Positions 27,617-36,766 of a DNA stretch of 64,000 nt are shown piece after piece. Source of the stretch: Bacteroidota bacterium (lineage in GTDB: Bacteria; Bacteroidota; JABWAT01); NCBI GenBank assembly GCA_013360915.1, contig JABWAT010000004.1, positions 102,924-166,923 of the forward strand, in the 5' to 3' direction. The stretch's first letter is position 1, and every line of letters begins with the position of its first letter. The translations under genes and the position numbers were made by a program. Under the pieces are notes generated by a model, which was given only the letters and a program-made list of their open reading frames with translations, ran no database searches and was not told the origin of the DNA.

Positions 27617-28609
27617 TTAATAATACTCGTAGGTGTAACGAACCAGTTCGACCGGTTCATTTAAAACGGGATCGTACTTGATCCAATGAGTGCGGTTTCC
27701 GTGGTTATCGTAGGCAAAGGTTTCCTTGTTGTACATCAGCGAGCCAATGTCACCATTCTGGCGGGCAACCAGACCATCTGAGTTGTAGAAATTAACCCCG
27801 CGATGCTCAATGATGCCATCTTCCCGTTGTTTGGCAGTCAGAACCAACCGACCTTTCCGGTCATACCGGTAAACAACCTGCCAGGACAAAGTGCCATCGG
27901 GGAAATAGCATTCATCGGCGACTTTTTTCCCCTGATCATTGTACTGATAGGCGAAAATCTGACGAACCGTCCCTGAAGGAAAATAATCAAACCGTTCTGA
28001 AATCTGTCCCAGTTCATTCAGGTGAAGGATTTCCCGTTTGGTGATAAGACCACCACCTTCAATGGTTTTGACTTCCACTTTCTGATTGTCATCGGAGTAC
28101 AGATAGGAGGTTTTCCAGAGAATGGTGCCATCCGGTCCGTAATAAACTGTTTCGGCAACCAGATTGTTGGATCCGTAACGGATGACCTCTGCATTCATGA
28201 TTGTGCCGGTTTCATCGTACTCTGTATTGCGGATATGGCGACCGAGATCATCATAATTGAGAACAATCCGGGATTCGAGCAATTGATCCTGATTGTAGTA
28301 CCGGGTTTCGATCAGTTGATGCAGGTGGTTGTAAATGTAATTGACCTGAGACCTGAGTTTCCCTTCCAGATTCAGTTTCCGGTGAATGGTGATGTTCCCG
28401 TGCGGATCGAAGTGCTGAATGTCGGTTAATAGTCCATTCTCGGAAGGGGTGCCAAACTGGTAGGCATGGGAATACTGATAAACCGTTTTGGCTTGACGGA
28501 GAGAGGATTCCCGTCCGGAATAGGTACTGTTTTCCAGTCCGGATGAACATCCGCCGGTGAAACCGGAGATAACCAGCAAGGTAAATAGGAGTCCGTTTAA
28601 CGTTTTCAT
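27617..28609 (-). CDS. Lipoprotein with tandem RHS/YD-like repeats
   Basis: 330 aa from the ATG at 28609, where the signal peptide begins (MKTLNGLLFTLLVISGFTGGC). Cys20 follows a TGG lipobox. The mature protein is built from roughly 20-30 residue repeats with the pattern YDxxGxxxxxxYYxxDG-xxW (for example YDDLGRHIRNTEYDETG, YRYDRKGRLVLTAKQREDG, YDNHGNRTHWIKYDP). Such units form a strip of beta hairpins, as in RHS/YD or MORN-variant proteins. There is no toxin domain and no cysteine-protease core, so this is not a full RHS toxin. Likely a surface or periplasmic lipoprotein of unknown role. Confidence 0.75.
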   Translation of the reverse strand: MKTLNGLLFTLLVISGFTGGCSSGLENSTYSGRESSLRQAKTVYQYSHAYQFGTPSENGLLTDIQHFDPHGNITIHRKLNLEGKLRSQVNYIYNHLHQLIETRYYNQDQLLESRIVLNYDDLGRHIRNTEYDETGTIMNAEVIRYGSNNLVAETVYYGPDGTILWKTSYLYSDDNQKVEVKTIEGGGLITKREILHLNELGQISERFDYFPSGTVRQIFAYQYNDQGKKVADECYFPDGTLSWQVVYRYDRKGRLVLTAKQREDGIIEHRGVNFYNSDGLVARQNGDIGSLMYNKETFAYDNHGNRTHWIKYDPVLNEPVELVRYTYEYY

Positions 28610-28969
28610 ATAGGTTTCAACTGTCAAAGATACCAGTCTTGTGGTCTCCGCACTGTGACTCATCCGACAAGTTTCAGGGGCATCCCGATTAAACCGGACG
28701 GAAAGTGTTTTAAGGAAAACGATTCAGAAAGACCACCCGTTCCAATGGGACAGAAGTGGTTGGTAACCTTAATTAATTAAGTGATTGCGCCGATAGGCTT
28801 TATATTCTGAATTGCTGGTGGCATTTACAAGCCTCAGACCAGTTTCGGGACGATTTTTTACCAATCCTGTCAAGTCTTAACTGAAAAAAAATTAAAGGCG
28901 CAGATTGTAACCTTCCGGAAACGTTGACGTTAAAAGTGAAGTTTAACCACGAAACCGAAAGGATGATAC
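28610..28969. other. 360-nt divergent intergenic region
   Basis: It lies between the minus-strand repeat lipoprotein and the plus-strand tricorn gene. It contains a 14-bp perfect palindrome CTTAATTAATTAAG at 28768-28781 and an AAAGGATG ribosome-binding site just before 28970. TTGACG occurs at 28924-28929, but I find no matching downstream box at good spacing. No gene seen. Confidence 0.6.
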
Positions 28970-31900
28970 ATGCGTTTTCTGCTTTTTTCAGCGCTGACCC
29001 TGTGGGGAACGGTGGCCTTGGCCCAACCGGAATCCCGGATGATGCGGTTTCCCTCGGTCAGTCAGGACCAGGTAGTCTTTACGTTTGCCGGTGATTTGTA
29101 CACCACCGGGCTTCAGGGAGGTCTGGCCCGCAAGCTGACCAGTCATTCCGGAGATGAATTGTTTCCGCGGTTATCTGCCGACGGAAAATGGATTGCCTTT
29201 TCCGGTCAGTATGATGGAAATACCGAGGTCTATGTGATTCCATCTGAAGGGGGTGACCCACGAAGACTGACTGTCACCGCCACATTGGGCCGCGATGATG
29301 TGGCCGATCGCATGGGCCCGAATAACCTGGTCATTGGTTGGGCACCCGATGACAAAGGAGTGCTTTTCAGGTCGCGTCTGAAGGAATTCAACGACTTTAA
29401 AGGTCAGTTGTTTCTGGCAAGTCTGACGGGTGAGATTCAGAAACAACTTCCGCTTCCCCGTGGTGGATTTGCAACCTACAGTCCCGATGGAAAACAGCTG
29501 GCTTACAACCAGGTATTTCGTGAGTTCCGTACCTGGAAGCGGTACAGGGGTGGTATGGCTGATGATGTCTGGATCTATGATTTCGGATCCAAACAAACGG
29601 TTAACCTGACTGATCATCCGGCACAGGATATCATTCCCATGTGGATCGGAGACAAGATCTACTTCCTCTCTGATCGTGATAAAAATTCACGGATGAACCT
29701 GTATGTGACCGATGTAAAAACCAGGACGGTTACCCAATTAACTTTCTTCACCGACTTCGATGTGAAATTTCCATCGGCAAATGCCGGGAAAATTGTATTC
29801 GAAAACGGTGGATTCCTGTATCTCCTGAACACAGCCGATTCAAAACCGGAAGCAAAAAAGCTGAACATCCGCATTCCGGATGACAACATCTGGGCTCGTC
29901 CGGCCTGGGAAGATGTCTCACGCACCGTGTCCAACTTTGAAATTTCTCCCGATGGAAACCGGATTATTCTGGGTGCCCGCGGTGATGTGTTCACCCTGCC
30001 GGTTAAAAATGGCCCCACCCGTAATCTGACCCAGTCTTCCGGAGTCCATGAACGAAACAGCAAATGGTCTCCGGATGGCAAATGGATTGCCTATGTTTCC
30101 GACCGCAGTGGTGAGGATGAAATCTATATAAAAGCACAGGATGGCAGCGGAGCCGAAATGGCGCTGACGTCGGGTGGATCCGTCTATAAATATGAATTTC
30201 TCTGGTCCCCCGATTCGAAAAAAATTCTCTATACGGACCGGAATCAGGTCCTGTCGGTGGTGGATGTTCAATCGAAACAAACCAAAACCGTTGCAAAGTC
30301 GGCCATCTGGGAAATCAGAGATTTTGCCTGGGCACCCGACAGCCGGTGGATCGCCTATGTGAATCCGGAAGTGGATATGATGAACCGGATTTTCCTCTAC
30401 TCTCTCGATCAGGATAAAGCGTGGCCGGTAACCGATGGATGGTACGAGTCTTCGTCGCCTTCCTTCAGCCGTGATGGAAAATACCTGTTCTTTGTCTCGA
30501 ACCGGGATTTTAATCCGATTTACAGCTGGACCGAATGGAATCATGCCTATCAGGACATGTCCCGCATTTATCTGGTCACCCTTTCTGCCGCAACCGACTC
30601 ACCTTTTAAACCAAAAAGTGATGAAGTCGCAGTGAAGAAAGATGAACCAGCGGCCGGGAAGGATCAGAAGAAGGATGCCGGGACCGAACCTGTGAACGTC
30701 AAGGTGGATATTGATGGAATCACCGCACGTGTGGTGGCTCTTCCGGCTGCGGCTTCCGCTTACCGGAATCTGCAGCATGTGGGGACCCAGTTGTTTTACA
30801 TCCGCCAGGGAAGCAAGGACTCACGTCCTGTCCTGATGGTTACCGATCTGAGCACCGAAAAGGAAACCCAGGTAACGCAGGCCAGCGGATTTGAACTGTC
30901 AGCTGATGGCAAAAAAATGCTCATCGGAACGGATGGAAAGTACCATGTCATTCCGGTTCCCTCGGGTAAAACCGATCTGACCGAGGCCGTGAGTCTGAGT
31001 GATATGAAGGTGCTGGTGGACCCGAAGGCGGAATGGATCCAGATTTTTAATGAAAGCTGGCGTCAGATGCGTGATTTCTTCTACGCTCCCAATATGCATG
31101 GGAACGATTGGAAGGCACTGAAAGAGAAGTACGGTTCGCTGGTTCCCCATGTGAGACATCGTAAGGATCTTACCTATATCATCGGGGAAATGATTGGGGA
31201 ACTGAATGCCGGTCATGCGTATGTGGGCGGCGGTGACTACCCGGATGTGGATCGGGTCAAAACCGGCCTGCTTGGAGCAGAACTGGTCCGCGATGGATCG
31301 GGATATTACCGCATTGCGCGGTTGCTGGGCGGACAGAACTGGAGTTCCTCACTCAGGAATCCCTTACGTGAGATTGGAGTCGATGCCAGAGAAGGCGACT
31401 TTATCATTGAGGTGAATGGTGTTTCCGTAAAGTCGATGACGAATCTGTACACCTCACTGATCGGCACCGTTGGTAAGCAGGTCACGCTGACACTGAACTC
31501 GAAACCTTCTCCGGAGGGGGCCCGCCGGGTAGTGGTTATTCCCATTGGCGACGAGGCCGATCTGTATTACCATGACTGGGTTCAGACCAACATCAAAAAG
31601 GTGAATGAGGCCACCAATGGCAAAGTGGGATACATTCATGTTCCCGACATGGGTCCGGCCGGATTGAATGAATTTGTCAAACATTTTTATCCTCAGCTGA
31701 CCAAAAAGGCACTCATTATTGATGTCAGAGGAAATGGGGGAGGCAATGTGTCGCCTATGCTGATTGAACGGCTGCGCCGCGAGGCGGTCATGATCAACAT
31801 TGCCCGTAACGGGACGCCAAACGTGAATCCGGGAGACATGGTCTGGGGACCGAAAGTGGCGCTTGCTGATGAGTTTTCTGCTTCGGATGGCGACTTGTTC

Positions 31901-32221
31901 ACCTACCGGTTCAAGGCACACGGTTTGGGTCCGGTGATCGGAAAGCGGACCTGGGGCGGAACGGTGGGAATCAGGGGCTCGCTTCCGTTTATCGATGGCG
32001 GATCGCTGAATAAACCCGAATTTTCACGCTATGACCTGGCAGGGAAAACCTGGATCATTGAAGGAACCGGTGTCGACCCCGATATCCGCGTGGATAATGA
32101 CCCTGCACAGGAGTTTGCAGGAAACGATCAGCAGTTGAACAAAGCGATTGAAGTGATTCTGGATAAACTCAAGACGGAAGAAAAAACCATTCCGCCGGTA
32201 CCTGAGTATCCGAAACGGTAA
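28970..32221 (+). CDS. Tricorn-like S41 protease
   Basis: 1083 aa. The signal peptide is MRFLLFSALTLWGTVALAQ, so it is exported, unlike archaeal tricorn. N-terminal propeller repeats (LSADGKWIAFSGQYDGNTEVY, WSPDGKWIAYVSDRSGEDEIY) fill about residues 40-540. A linker rich in Lys/Glu/Pro follows, then the tricorn C1 region, a PDZ-like segment (GDFIIEVNGVSVKSMTN) and the S41 core. The catalytic Ser is in LADEFSASDGDLF and a His in GELNAGHAYVGGGDY; the residue before this His is Gly, where archaeal tricorn has Ser. Expected role: degradation of oligopeptides in the periplasm, consistent with the other peptidases in this window. Confidence 0.9.
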   Translation: MRFLLFSALTLWGTVALAQPESRMMRFPSVSQDQVVFTFAGDLYTTGLQGGLARKLTSHSGDELFPRLSADGKWIAFSGQYDGNTEVYVIPSEGGDPRRLTVTATLGRDDVADRMGPNNLVIGWAPDDKGVLFRSRLKEFNDFKGQLFLASLTGEIQKQLPLPRGGFATYSPDGKQLAYNQVFREFRTWKRYRGGMADDVWIYDFGSKQTVNLTDHPAQDIIPMWIGDKIYFLSDRDKNSRMNLYVTDVKTRTVTQLTFFTDFDVKFPSANAGKIVFENGGFLYLLNTADSKPEAKKLNIRIPDDNIWARPAWEDVSRTVSNFEISPDGNRIILGARGDVFTLPVKNGPTRNLTQSSGVHERNSKWSPDGKWIAYVSDRSGEDEIYIKAQDGSGAEMALTSGGSVYKYEFLWSPDSKKILYTDRNQVLSVVDVQSKQTKTVAKSAIWEIRDFAWAPDSRWIAYVNPEVDMMNRIFLYSLDQDKAWPVTDGWYESSSPSFSRDGKYLFFVSNRDFNPIYSWTEWNHAYQDMSRIYLVTLSAATDSPFKPKSDEVAVKKDEPAAGKDQKKDAGTEPVNVKVDIDGITARVVALPAAASAYRNLQHVGTQLFYIRQGSKDSRPVLMVTDLSTEKETQVTQASGFELSADGKKMLIGTDGKYHVIPVPSGKTDLTEAVSLSDMKVLVDPKAEWIQIFNESWRQMRDFFYAPNMHGNDWKALKEKYGSLVPHVRHRKDLTYIIGEMIGELNAGHAYVGGGDYPDVDRVKTGLLGAELVRDGSGYYRIARLLGGQNWSSSLRNPLREIGVDAREGDFIIEVNGVSVKSMTNLYTSLIGTVGKQVTLTLNSKPSPEGARRVVVIPIGDEADLYYHDWVQTNIKKVNEATNGKVGYIHVPDMGPAGLNEFVKHFYPQLTKKALIIDVRGNGGGNVSPMLIERLRREAVMINIARNGTPNVNPGDMVWGPKVALADEFSASDGDLFTYRFKAHGLGPVIGKRTWGGTVGIRGSLPFIDGGSLNKPEFSRYDLAGKTWIIEGTGVDPDIRVDNDPAQEFAGNDQQLNKAIEVILDKLKTEEKTIPPVPEYPKR

Positions 32222-32240
32222 TCCGGTCCGGGTAGTAAAT

Positions 32241-32272
32241 AAAAAAGGGGCTGTTTTGCAGCCCCTTTTTTA
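32241..32272. terminator. Bidirectional terminator between tricorn and rng genes
   Basis: AAAAAAGGGGCTG-TTTTG-CAGCCCCTTTTTT: an 8-bp GC-rich stem extended by A/T pairs, with T runs on both strands. It serves the two convergent genes. Confidence 0.9.
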
Positions 32273-32274
32273 TT

Positions 32275-33954
32275 TCAGACTTCTTCTTCTTTCGCTTCCG
32301 GTTGTTCCTCGGTGGGCACCGACATGTATTCGTCGGTTACGTCGAGATTGCGGGCAACTGAAACCCCTCTGAAATCATTAAAGTGAATGGTTTTATCACC
32401 AACAATGGAAATGTGCATCAGATAGCGGAACATCCATTTGTAACGGGTTGAGAACACAGAGCCGGCGTTAAGGGTATCCGCCACCGAGGGATGGGTTCTG
32501 AGTTCAAGTTTCCGTTCGCCGGTGGTGGTCTTAAACCGCTGGATCCACCGTTCAATAGAAGTAATGGTATTCGATTTTGTCTGAACAACACCGGTACCGG
32601 CACACATGGGACAGCTTTCCGAGATGGTGTGCAGAACGGAAGGACGGATCCGCTGACGGGTAATCTGGATCAGACCGAATTCGGTCATGGGGACCACGTT
32701 GGTTTTTGCGCGGTCTTTCTTGAATTCCTTTTTCAGTTCGTCGTAGATTTTTTTCTTGTTCTTTTCATCCTGCAGGTCAATAAAATCGATTACAATGATG
32801 CCCCCGATATCGCGGAGACGAAGTTGACGGCAGAGTTCGCGGGCTGCTTCCAGGTTGGTTTTAAGCGAATTGAGTTCCTGTTCCTTCTTGGCGGCGTACC
32901 GTCCCGAGTTCACATCGATCACCACCATGGCTTCGGTTTGCTCGATGATGATGTATCCGCCCGACTTGAGCCATACTTTACGGGAAAAGGCACTTTCGAC
33001 ATCTTTCTCAATGCCAACTGCATCGAAAATGGGTGATTTGCCTTTATAATAGTAAATCAGGTCTTCTAATTGGGGAGCGGCCCATTTCACGTAGCTTTTA
33101 ATCTGCTTATAGGCCTTCTTATCATCGATGACCACCCGGTCCACATCATCATTCAGCAGGTCACGGGTCATGGAGGAAATCATAGTCGCATCTTTATACA
33201 CCAGCTGAGGGGCAACAGCCGTCTTCAGACCTTCCTCGATGGCTTTCCACTTATCCATGAGCATGGAAATATCCTTGCGGAATGCTTCCTCTTCCACGCC
33301 CTCGGCATTGGTTCGGATGATGGCTCCAAAGTTGTCTTCAAGCAGGTCACTGACAATGCGGCGCAGCCGTCTTTTTTCCTTGAAATTGTAAATCTTTTTG
33401 GAAACACCAATGGATTTTGAAAAAGGCATCAGGACAATGAATCGGCCCGCAAGGGTGATGTTGGTCGTGATTCTGGATCCCTTTTTGGCGATGGGCTCCT
33501 TGATGATCTGAACCAGGATTTCCTGGTCCTTCTGCAGATCGGGGATAAAGTCAGATTCCTGGCGGCTGGGTTTTCCGGTAGAGAGTTTAGGTTCAGCCGG
33601 TTTCTGTTCTCCGTCGGCCGGATCGTTATCGTCATCAGAAAAATCCATTTCGTCGCCGATCAGGGAGGAAAAGGAATCGGTGTTATTGGCGACATCAGAG
33701 AAGTGAAGAAATCCATCGATGGGTTGCCCGATGTTGACAAAGGCGGCCCGGATGCCAGGCATGACTTTCTGGACTTTTCCGAGATAGATGTCGCCGACGG
33801 TCCGGACTTTCTCGGGGGTTTCGACGCTGAGTTCGACCAGTTTGTTTTCTTCGGTGATGGCAATGCGCATTTCATTGTCATTCACGTTGATAAAGATTTC
33901 TTTTTTAGGTTTATACCTGTTTTGGTTCTGATAGGGGCGGTTGGATGGATACAC
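32275..33954 (-). CDS. rng: Ribonuclease G/E family endoribonuclease
   Basis: 559 aa from a GTG at 33954 with GGAG 6 nt upstream; a TTG at 33990 is an in-frame alternative lacking a ribosome-binding site. The N-terminal S1-like domain (VGDIYLGKVQKVMPGIRAAFVNIG) is interrupted by an acidic linker of about 50 residues (DDDNDPADGEQKPAEP). The catalytic part has IVIDFIDLQDEKNKKKIYDEL with Mg2+ Asp residues, preceded by AMVVIDVNSGRY, and ITRQRIRPSV followed by a zinc-link CPMCAGTG. Role: rRNA maturation and mRNA turnover. There is no long RNase E-type C-terminal scaffold, so it is closer to RNase G. Confidence 0.92.
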   Translation of the reverse strand: MYPSNRPYQNQNRYKPKKEIFINVNDNEMRIAITEENKLVELSVETPEKVRTVGDIYLGKVQKVMPGIRAAFVNIGQPIDGFLHFSDVANNTDSFSSLIGDEMDFSDDDNDPADGEQKPAEPKLSTGKPSRQESDFIPDLQKDQEILVQIIKEPIAKKGSRITTNITLAGRFIVLMPFSKSIGVSKKIYNFKEKRRLRRIVSDLLEDNFGAIIRTNAEGVEEEAFRKDISMLMDKWKAIEEGLKTAVAPQLVYKDATMISSMTRDLLNDDVDRVVIDDKKAYKQIKSYVKWAAPQLEDLIYYYKGKSPIFDAVGIEKDVESAFSRKVWLKSGGYIIIEQTEAMVVIDVNSGRYAAKKEQELNSLKTNLEAARELCRQLRLRDIGGIIVIDFIDLQDEKNKKKIYDELKKEFKKDRAKTNVVPMTEFGLIQITRQRIRPSVLHTISESCPMCAGTGVVQTKSNTITSIERWIQRFKTTTGERKLELRTHPSVADTLNAGSVFSTRYKWMFRYLMHISIVGDKTIHFNDFRGVSVARNLDVTDEYMSVPTEEQPEAKEEEV

Positions 33955-34463
33955 GTATGGCTCCGTTAACAATGAACTGATTCCGGGCAAAGCCAGGATT
34001 CAGCATGGGTTGTGGTTAAGTTCCCGGCAGAAAAGTGCAGGGAAGGCGGCGTGTTGGAGCGGGGGTCGGGCCGGGTGATTCCCAACTGAGGAAGCCGGCT
34101 TGCAGATAAAGAACTAAAATGGGTCCGTCGCTGGTAGTCGCATGCGGCCCTTGGAAAAATTCCAGAATTTGTCAGGTCCCAGATCCAACACAGATCATAG
34201 AGAGAACAACCCGATTAAAGTCCGTACAATGACTGAGCTGGTTCTGCATCCCGTCACGTCTTGGAAAAACGCTGATGGATATGGTAAATCCGGCCTAAGC
34301 CGGATGGAACATCGGAGTTCCGGGAAGAGAGACCGCTCCGGGTCGTTATCTTTTTAATAATGCCAATACAATATACGGCGGGATCAGGTTAACAGTCAAA
34401 CCAATAAAAAAAGTCCGGCCTTTCGACCGGACTTCCCAAAAACCAAAACCAGAGTCTGATTAA
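33955..34463. other. Intergenic region with no convincing gene
   Basis: About 500 nt between rng (divergent side) and the terminator of the porin-like gene. It contains a small hairpin ATCCGGC-CTAA-GCCGGAT (34288-34305) and a few short open frames without ribosome-binding sites or recognisable products. A small RNA is possible but unsupported. Confidence 0.5.
34406..34434 (-). terminator. Terminator of the YceI/porin-like operon
   Basis: On the minus strand: stem AAGTCCGG/CCGGACTT with an 8-nt loop, followed by a run of seven T. The stem sequence AAGTCCGG/CCGGACTT recurs in the terminator at 47881-47908. Confidence 0.85.
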
Positions 34464-35813
34464 TTAAAATCCAACCGAGGCTTCGATCATAATACCATTG
34501 AATTTGCCTTTGTACTTGGTATCGGTGGTGGCCCATTTATCGCCATAGTCCTGAGAGACATATTCGATCTTGGCCATGATGGCATCTGTCATGAACCAGC
34601 CAAGGCTGGCAGCGATACGGGAAACTTCAACTTCCTGTGTGTATTTGAAAGGTTTACCGGTTGCGGTATTGTAACGGGCACCAACCCAGAATTGTTCGGT
34701 GGATCCGAAGCGATAAACCACATCACCAGCGATCTGCATCCACTCGCGTTCTTCCAGTTGAGCAGTGCGGGTAGCAGAGTCAGCTTTGGTGGAAGTTGGG
34801 GTCAGAACCAGGGCGTTGTCAGCAGATTTAGAAGTACCGTTAGCGAATTCGATGTTTCCGAAGAGTTCCAGACCCTGGAATTTTACGAACGGGTTGATTA
34901 CAAAAGCGGTCAGTTTGGAATCCAGGTTCGGATTGATCCGGCCGGAGGTGAATTGAGCGGTAGCAGAAGCTGCAGCATTTTCCAGAACATAATAGTAGTG
35001 GGAACCACCGCGGTCACCATCATACAGGGTACCGTTGGAAGCTTTTTCTGTCATATAGAGGGAACCAGTCAGACGAACACGAAGATCTTCGTTCAGTTGA
35101 GCATCATATCCACCTTTGAACAGGAATGCAGGAGCTTTGGTCTTCGGACCACCAACATCACCCTTGATTTCACCGTTGGTGACACCAACCAGACCGAGGA
35201 ATCCACTGTGGCGGACCAGAACTTCGGCACCGATTTCGGTAGCAAATGCATCGAGAAGATAGTTTTCAACGAATGGGTTATAAACCACGTTACCGTTATC
35301 TGACCGACGGAATTGAGCATCACCGTAGTTAACCTGCATGTGACCAACACGGATGGTGGTGTATTCCATTACATCTTCTACAAAACCGAAAGGAAGGAAA
35401 GGAAGTTCATCAAACTGGATGAATCCGCCTTTTACCCATGTTTCCTGATGGTGACGGGCAGAGAGATAGGTGGTTACCGACAGACGAACACCTTTTGCAA
35501 GCTGTGCATCGACGTTCCAGTTGGCAACGGCTGTGTTGAAATCAGTACCGATTTCTTTCAGAGTTGTGGCTGCAACGGTTTGGCTGGCACCTGATTCGTG
35601 CTCGAGCATTTGCAGAGGTTGAACGAAGTTAAAGCCCATTCTCCAGCGGAGACCATCAAAATCGGAAGATGATTTCGGTGATTCGAACACATTGATACCA
35701 GACTTATCATAGGGTCTCAGGTTATCGATGGTTGCGTTTTGGGCAAGGGCTCCGGCAGAGGCCAGAACCATGGCGGCCCCGGCAAGTGCCAGGCGTAGGG
35801 TAGCTGTTTTCAT
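34464..35813 (-). CDS. Porin-like outer-membrane protein
   Basis: 449 aa from the ATG at 35813 with AGGAAAG upstream; the frame is open further but the signal peptide (MKTATLRLALAGAAMVLASAGALAQ) begins here. The mature part alternates polar and aromatic residues and ends in Phe (MIEASVGF), as outer-membrane barrels do. Strands such as TTIRVGHMQVNYGDAQFRRSD and YRFGSTEQFWVGARYN resemble phosphate-selective or alginate-type porins, but no substrate can be assigned. It is 49 nt downstream of a YceI-like gene and followed by a terminator. Confidence 0.75.
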   Translation of the reverse strand: MKTATLRLALAGAAMVLASAGALAQNATIDNLRPYDKSGINVFESPKSSSDFDGLRWRMGFNFVQPLQMLEHESGASQTVAATTLKEIGTDFNTAVANWNVDAQLAKGVRLSVTTYLSARHHQETWVKGGFIQFDELPFLPFGFVEDVMEYTTIRVGHMQVNYGDAQFRRSDNGNVVYNPFVENYLLDAFATEIGAEVLVRHSGFLGLVGVTNGEIKGDVGGPKTKAPAFLFKGGYDAQLNEDLRVRLTGSLYMTEKASNGTLYDGDRGGSHYYYVLENAAASATAQFTSGRINPNLDSKLTAFVINPFVKFQGLELFGNIEFANGTSKSADNALVLTPTSTKADSATRTAQLEEREWMQIAGDVVYRFGSTEQFWVGARYNTATGKPFKYTQEVEVSRIAASLGWFMTDAIMAKIEYVSQDYGDKWATTDTKYKGKFNGIMIEASVGF

Positions 35814-35862
35814 GGTTGTCTTTCCTGTTTGTGTTTGGGTTATCGTATGCATAGTTGTTGAA

Positions 35863-36432
35863 TTACTTCTTGTTGGCCATGACCATGTCGAATACCAGGG
35901 TAATGGCATCGCCGGTGGTGATGGAACCGAACATGAACGAAGGCGGGGTAACCTTGAAATCGGTCATTTTAAGTGCCTTCTCGCCCCGGATACGCAAAAA
36001 GTCGTTTTCGATTTCAGTGGCCACGCCATCCACAACCATGTCGCGCGTCGTGCCGGCGATGGTTACGGTGAAAAGGGCACTGATTTTCTTTGTAACGGGG
36101 TCGATTTTATTCAGCTGTTTCATTTTAAAGGTAATAACCGGGTGCTTTTCAGCCTTGAGGGCATCGTAGCAATTTCCATCCATGCCCGGTTTTCCGCTTT
36201 TCAGCGATTCAACTTTTACGGTGCCGACAAAATCGTTCAGGTTAACCAGTTTCTGGTCTTCCATTAATACAGATGCGACGGCTTCCACCTTCTCGGTTTT
36301 CATCTCCCAGTCGTGAATGGTCGATGTTCCCTTGATGGTCATGGTGCTTTGTGGCTGTGCTGTAAAGGCAGAAATGTAGGTGTATCCTGCCAGCCATACC
36401 CAGTAGCCGATTGAAATCATTGAGGTCATCAT
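35863..36432 (-). CDS. YceI-like lipid-binding-fold protein
   Basis: 189 aa from the first of two ATG codons, with GGAG 8 nt upstream. An N-terminal hydrophobic segment (about 6-22) acts as signal or anchor. MTIKGTSTIHDWEM matches the YceI opening strand (GxSTxHDW). Later blocks are SGKPGMDGNCYDALKAEKHP, VITFKMKQL and FTVTIAGTTRDMVVDGVA, also family-like. YceI proteins form a lipocalin-like barrel that binds polyisoprenoid or quinone-like lipids in the periplasm. It forms a two-gene operon with a porin-like protein. Confidence 0.8.
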   Translation of the reverse strand: MMTSMISIGYWVWLAGYTYISAFTAQPQSTMTIKGTSTIHDWEMKTEKVEAVASVLMEDQKLVNLNDFVGTVKVESLKSGKPGMDGNCYDALKAEKHPVITFKMKQLNKIDPVTKKISALFTVTIAGTTRDMVVDGVATEIENDFLRIRGEKALKMTDFKVTPPSFMFGSITTGDAITLVFDMVMANKK

Positions 36433-36766
36433 GTTGCTGTCTCCGCGTTTGTTTCTTGTACAGATGCAAGTTATCAGCTTTTTTTTTTAGGGGGGGTTAG
36501 ATAAAAGTTAAGCCAAATCGGCAGAAAACAGGACAAAAAGGCAGGATAAAAAGACCCTAAAGTCCTTACTTATGATTCTCTAATGAAATAAAAACAAACA
36601 GCTTCTGGTGGATTAGAAACCGATTGAAAAAGGGTCATATACAGACAGAGGACTCTTTTGTATCTAAAAAATTTCTAATTAACCAGACAAATCGGAAGAT
36701 TATCGGGAATGAAAGCCGATTTTTGAAGTGTTATCAGATGTAACCGATTTTCGTTTGGAATCCAGC
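36433..36766. other. Divergent intergenic region with homopolymer tracts
   Basis: It separates the minus-strand YceI gene from plus-strand ubiD. A run of ten T (36479-36488), one A and seven G (36490-36496) lies 47-64 nt upstream of the YceI start. The rest is A/T-rich, consistent with two promoters. No gene seen. Confidence 0.6.

Noticed and set aside
27617..28609. RHS-type toxin
   Set aside because: YD-like repeats are present, but there is no core autoproteolytic domain, no toxin C-terminus and no immunity gene.
34142..34357. 71-residue open frame in the gap upstream of rng
   Set aside because: No ribosome-binding site and low-complexity charged sequence; treated as non-coding.
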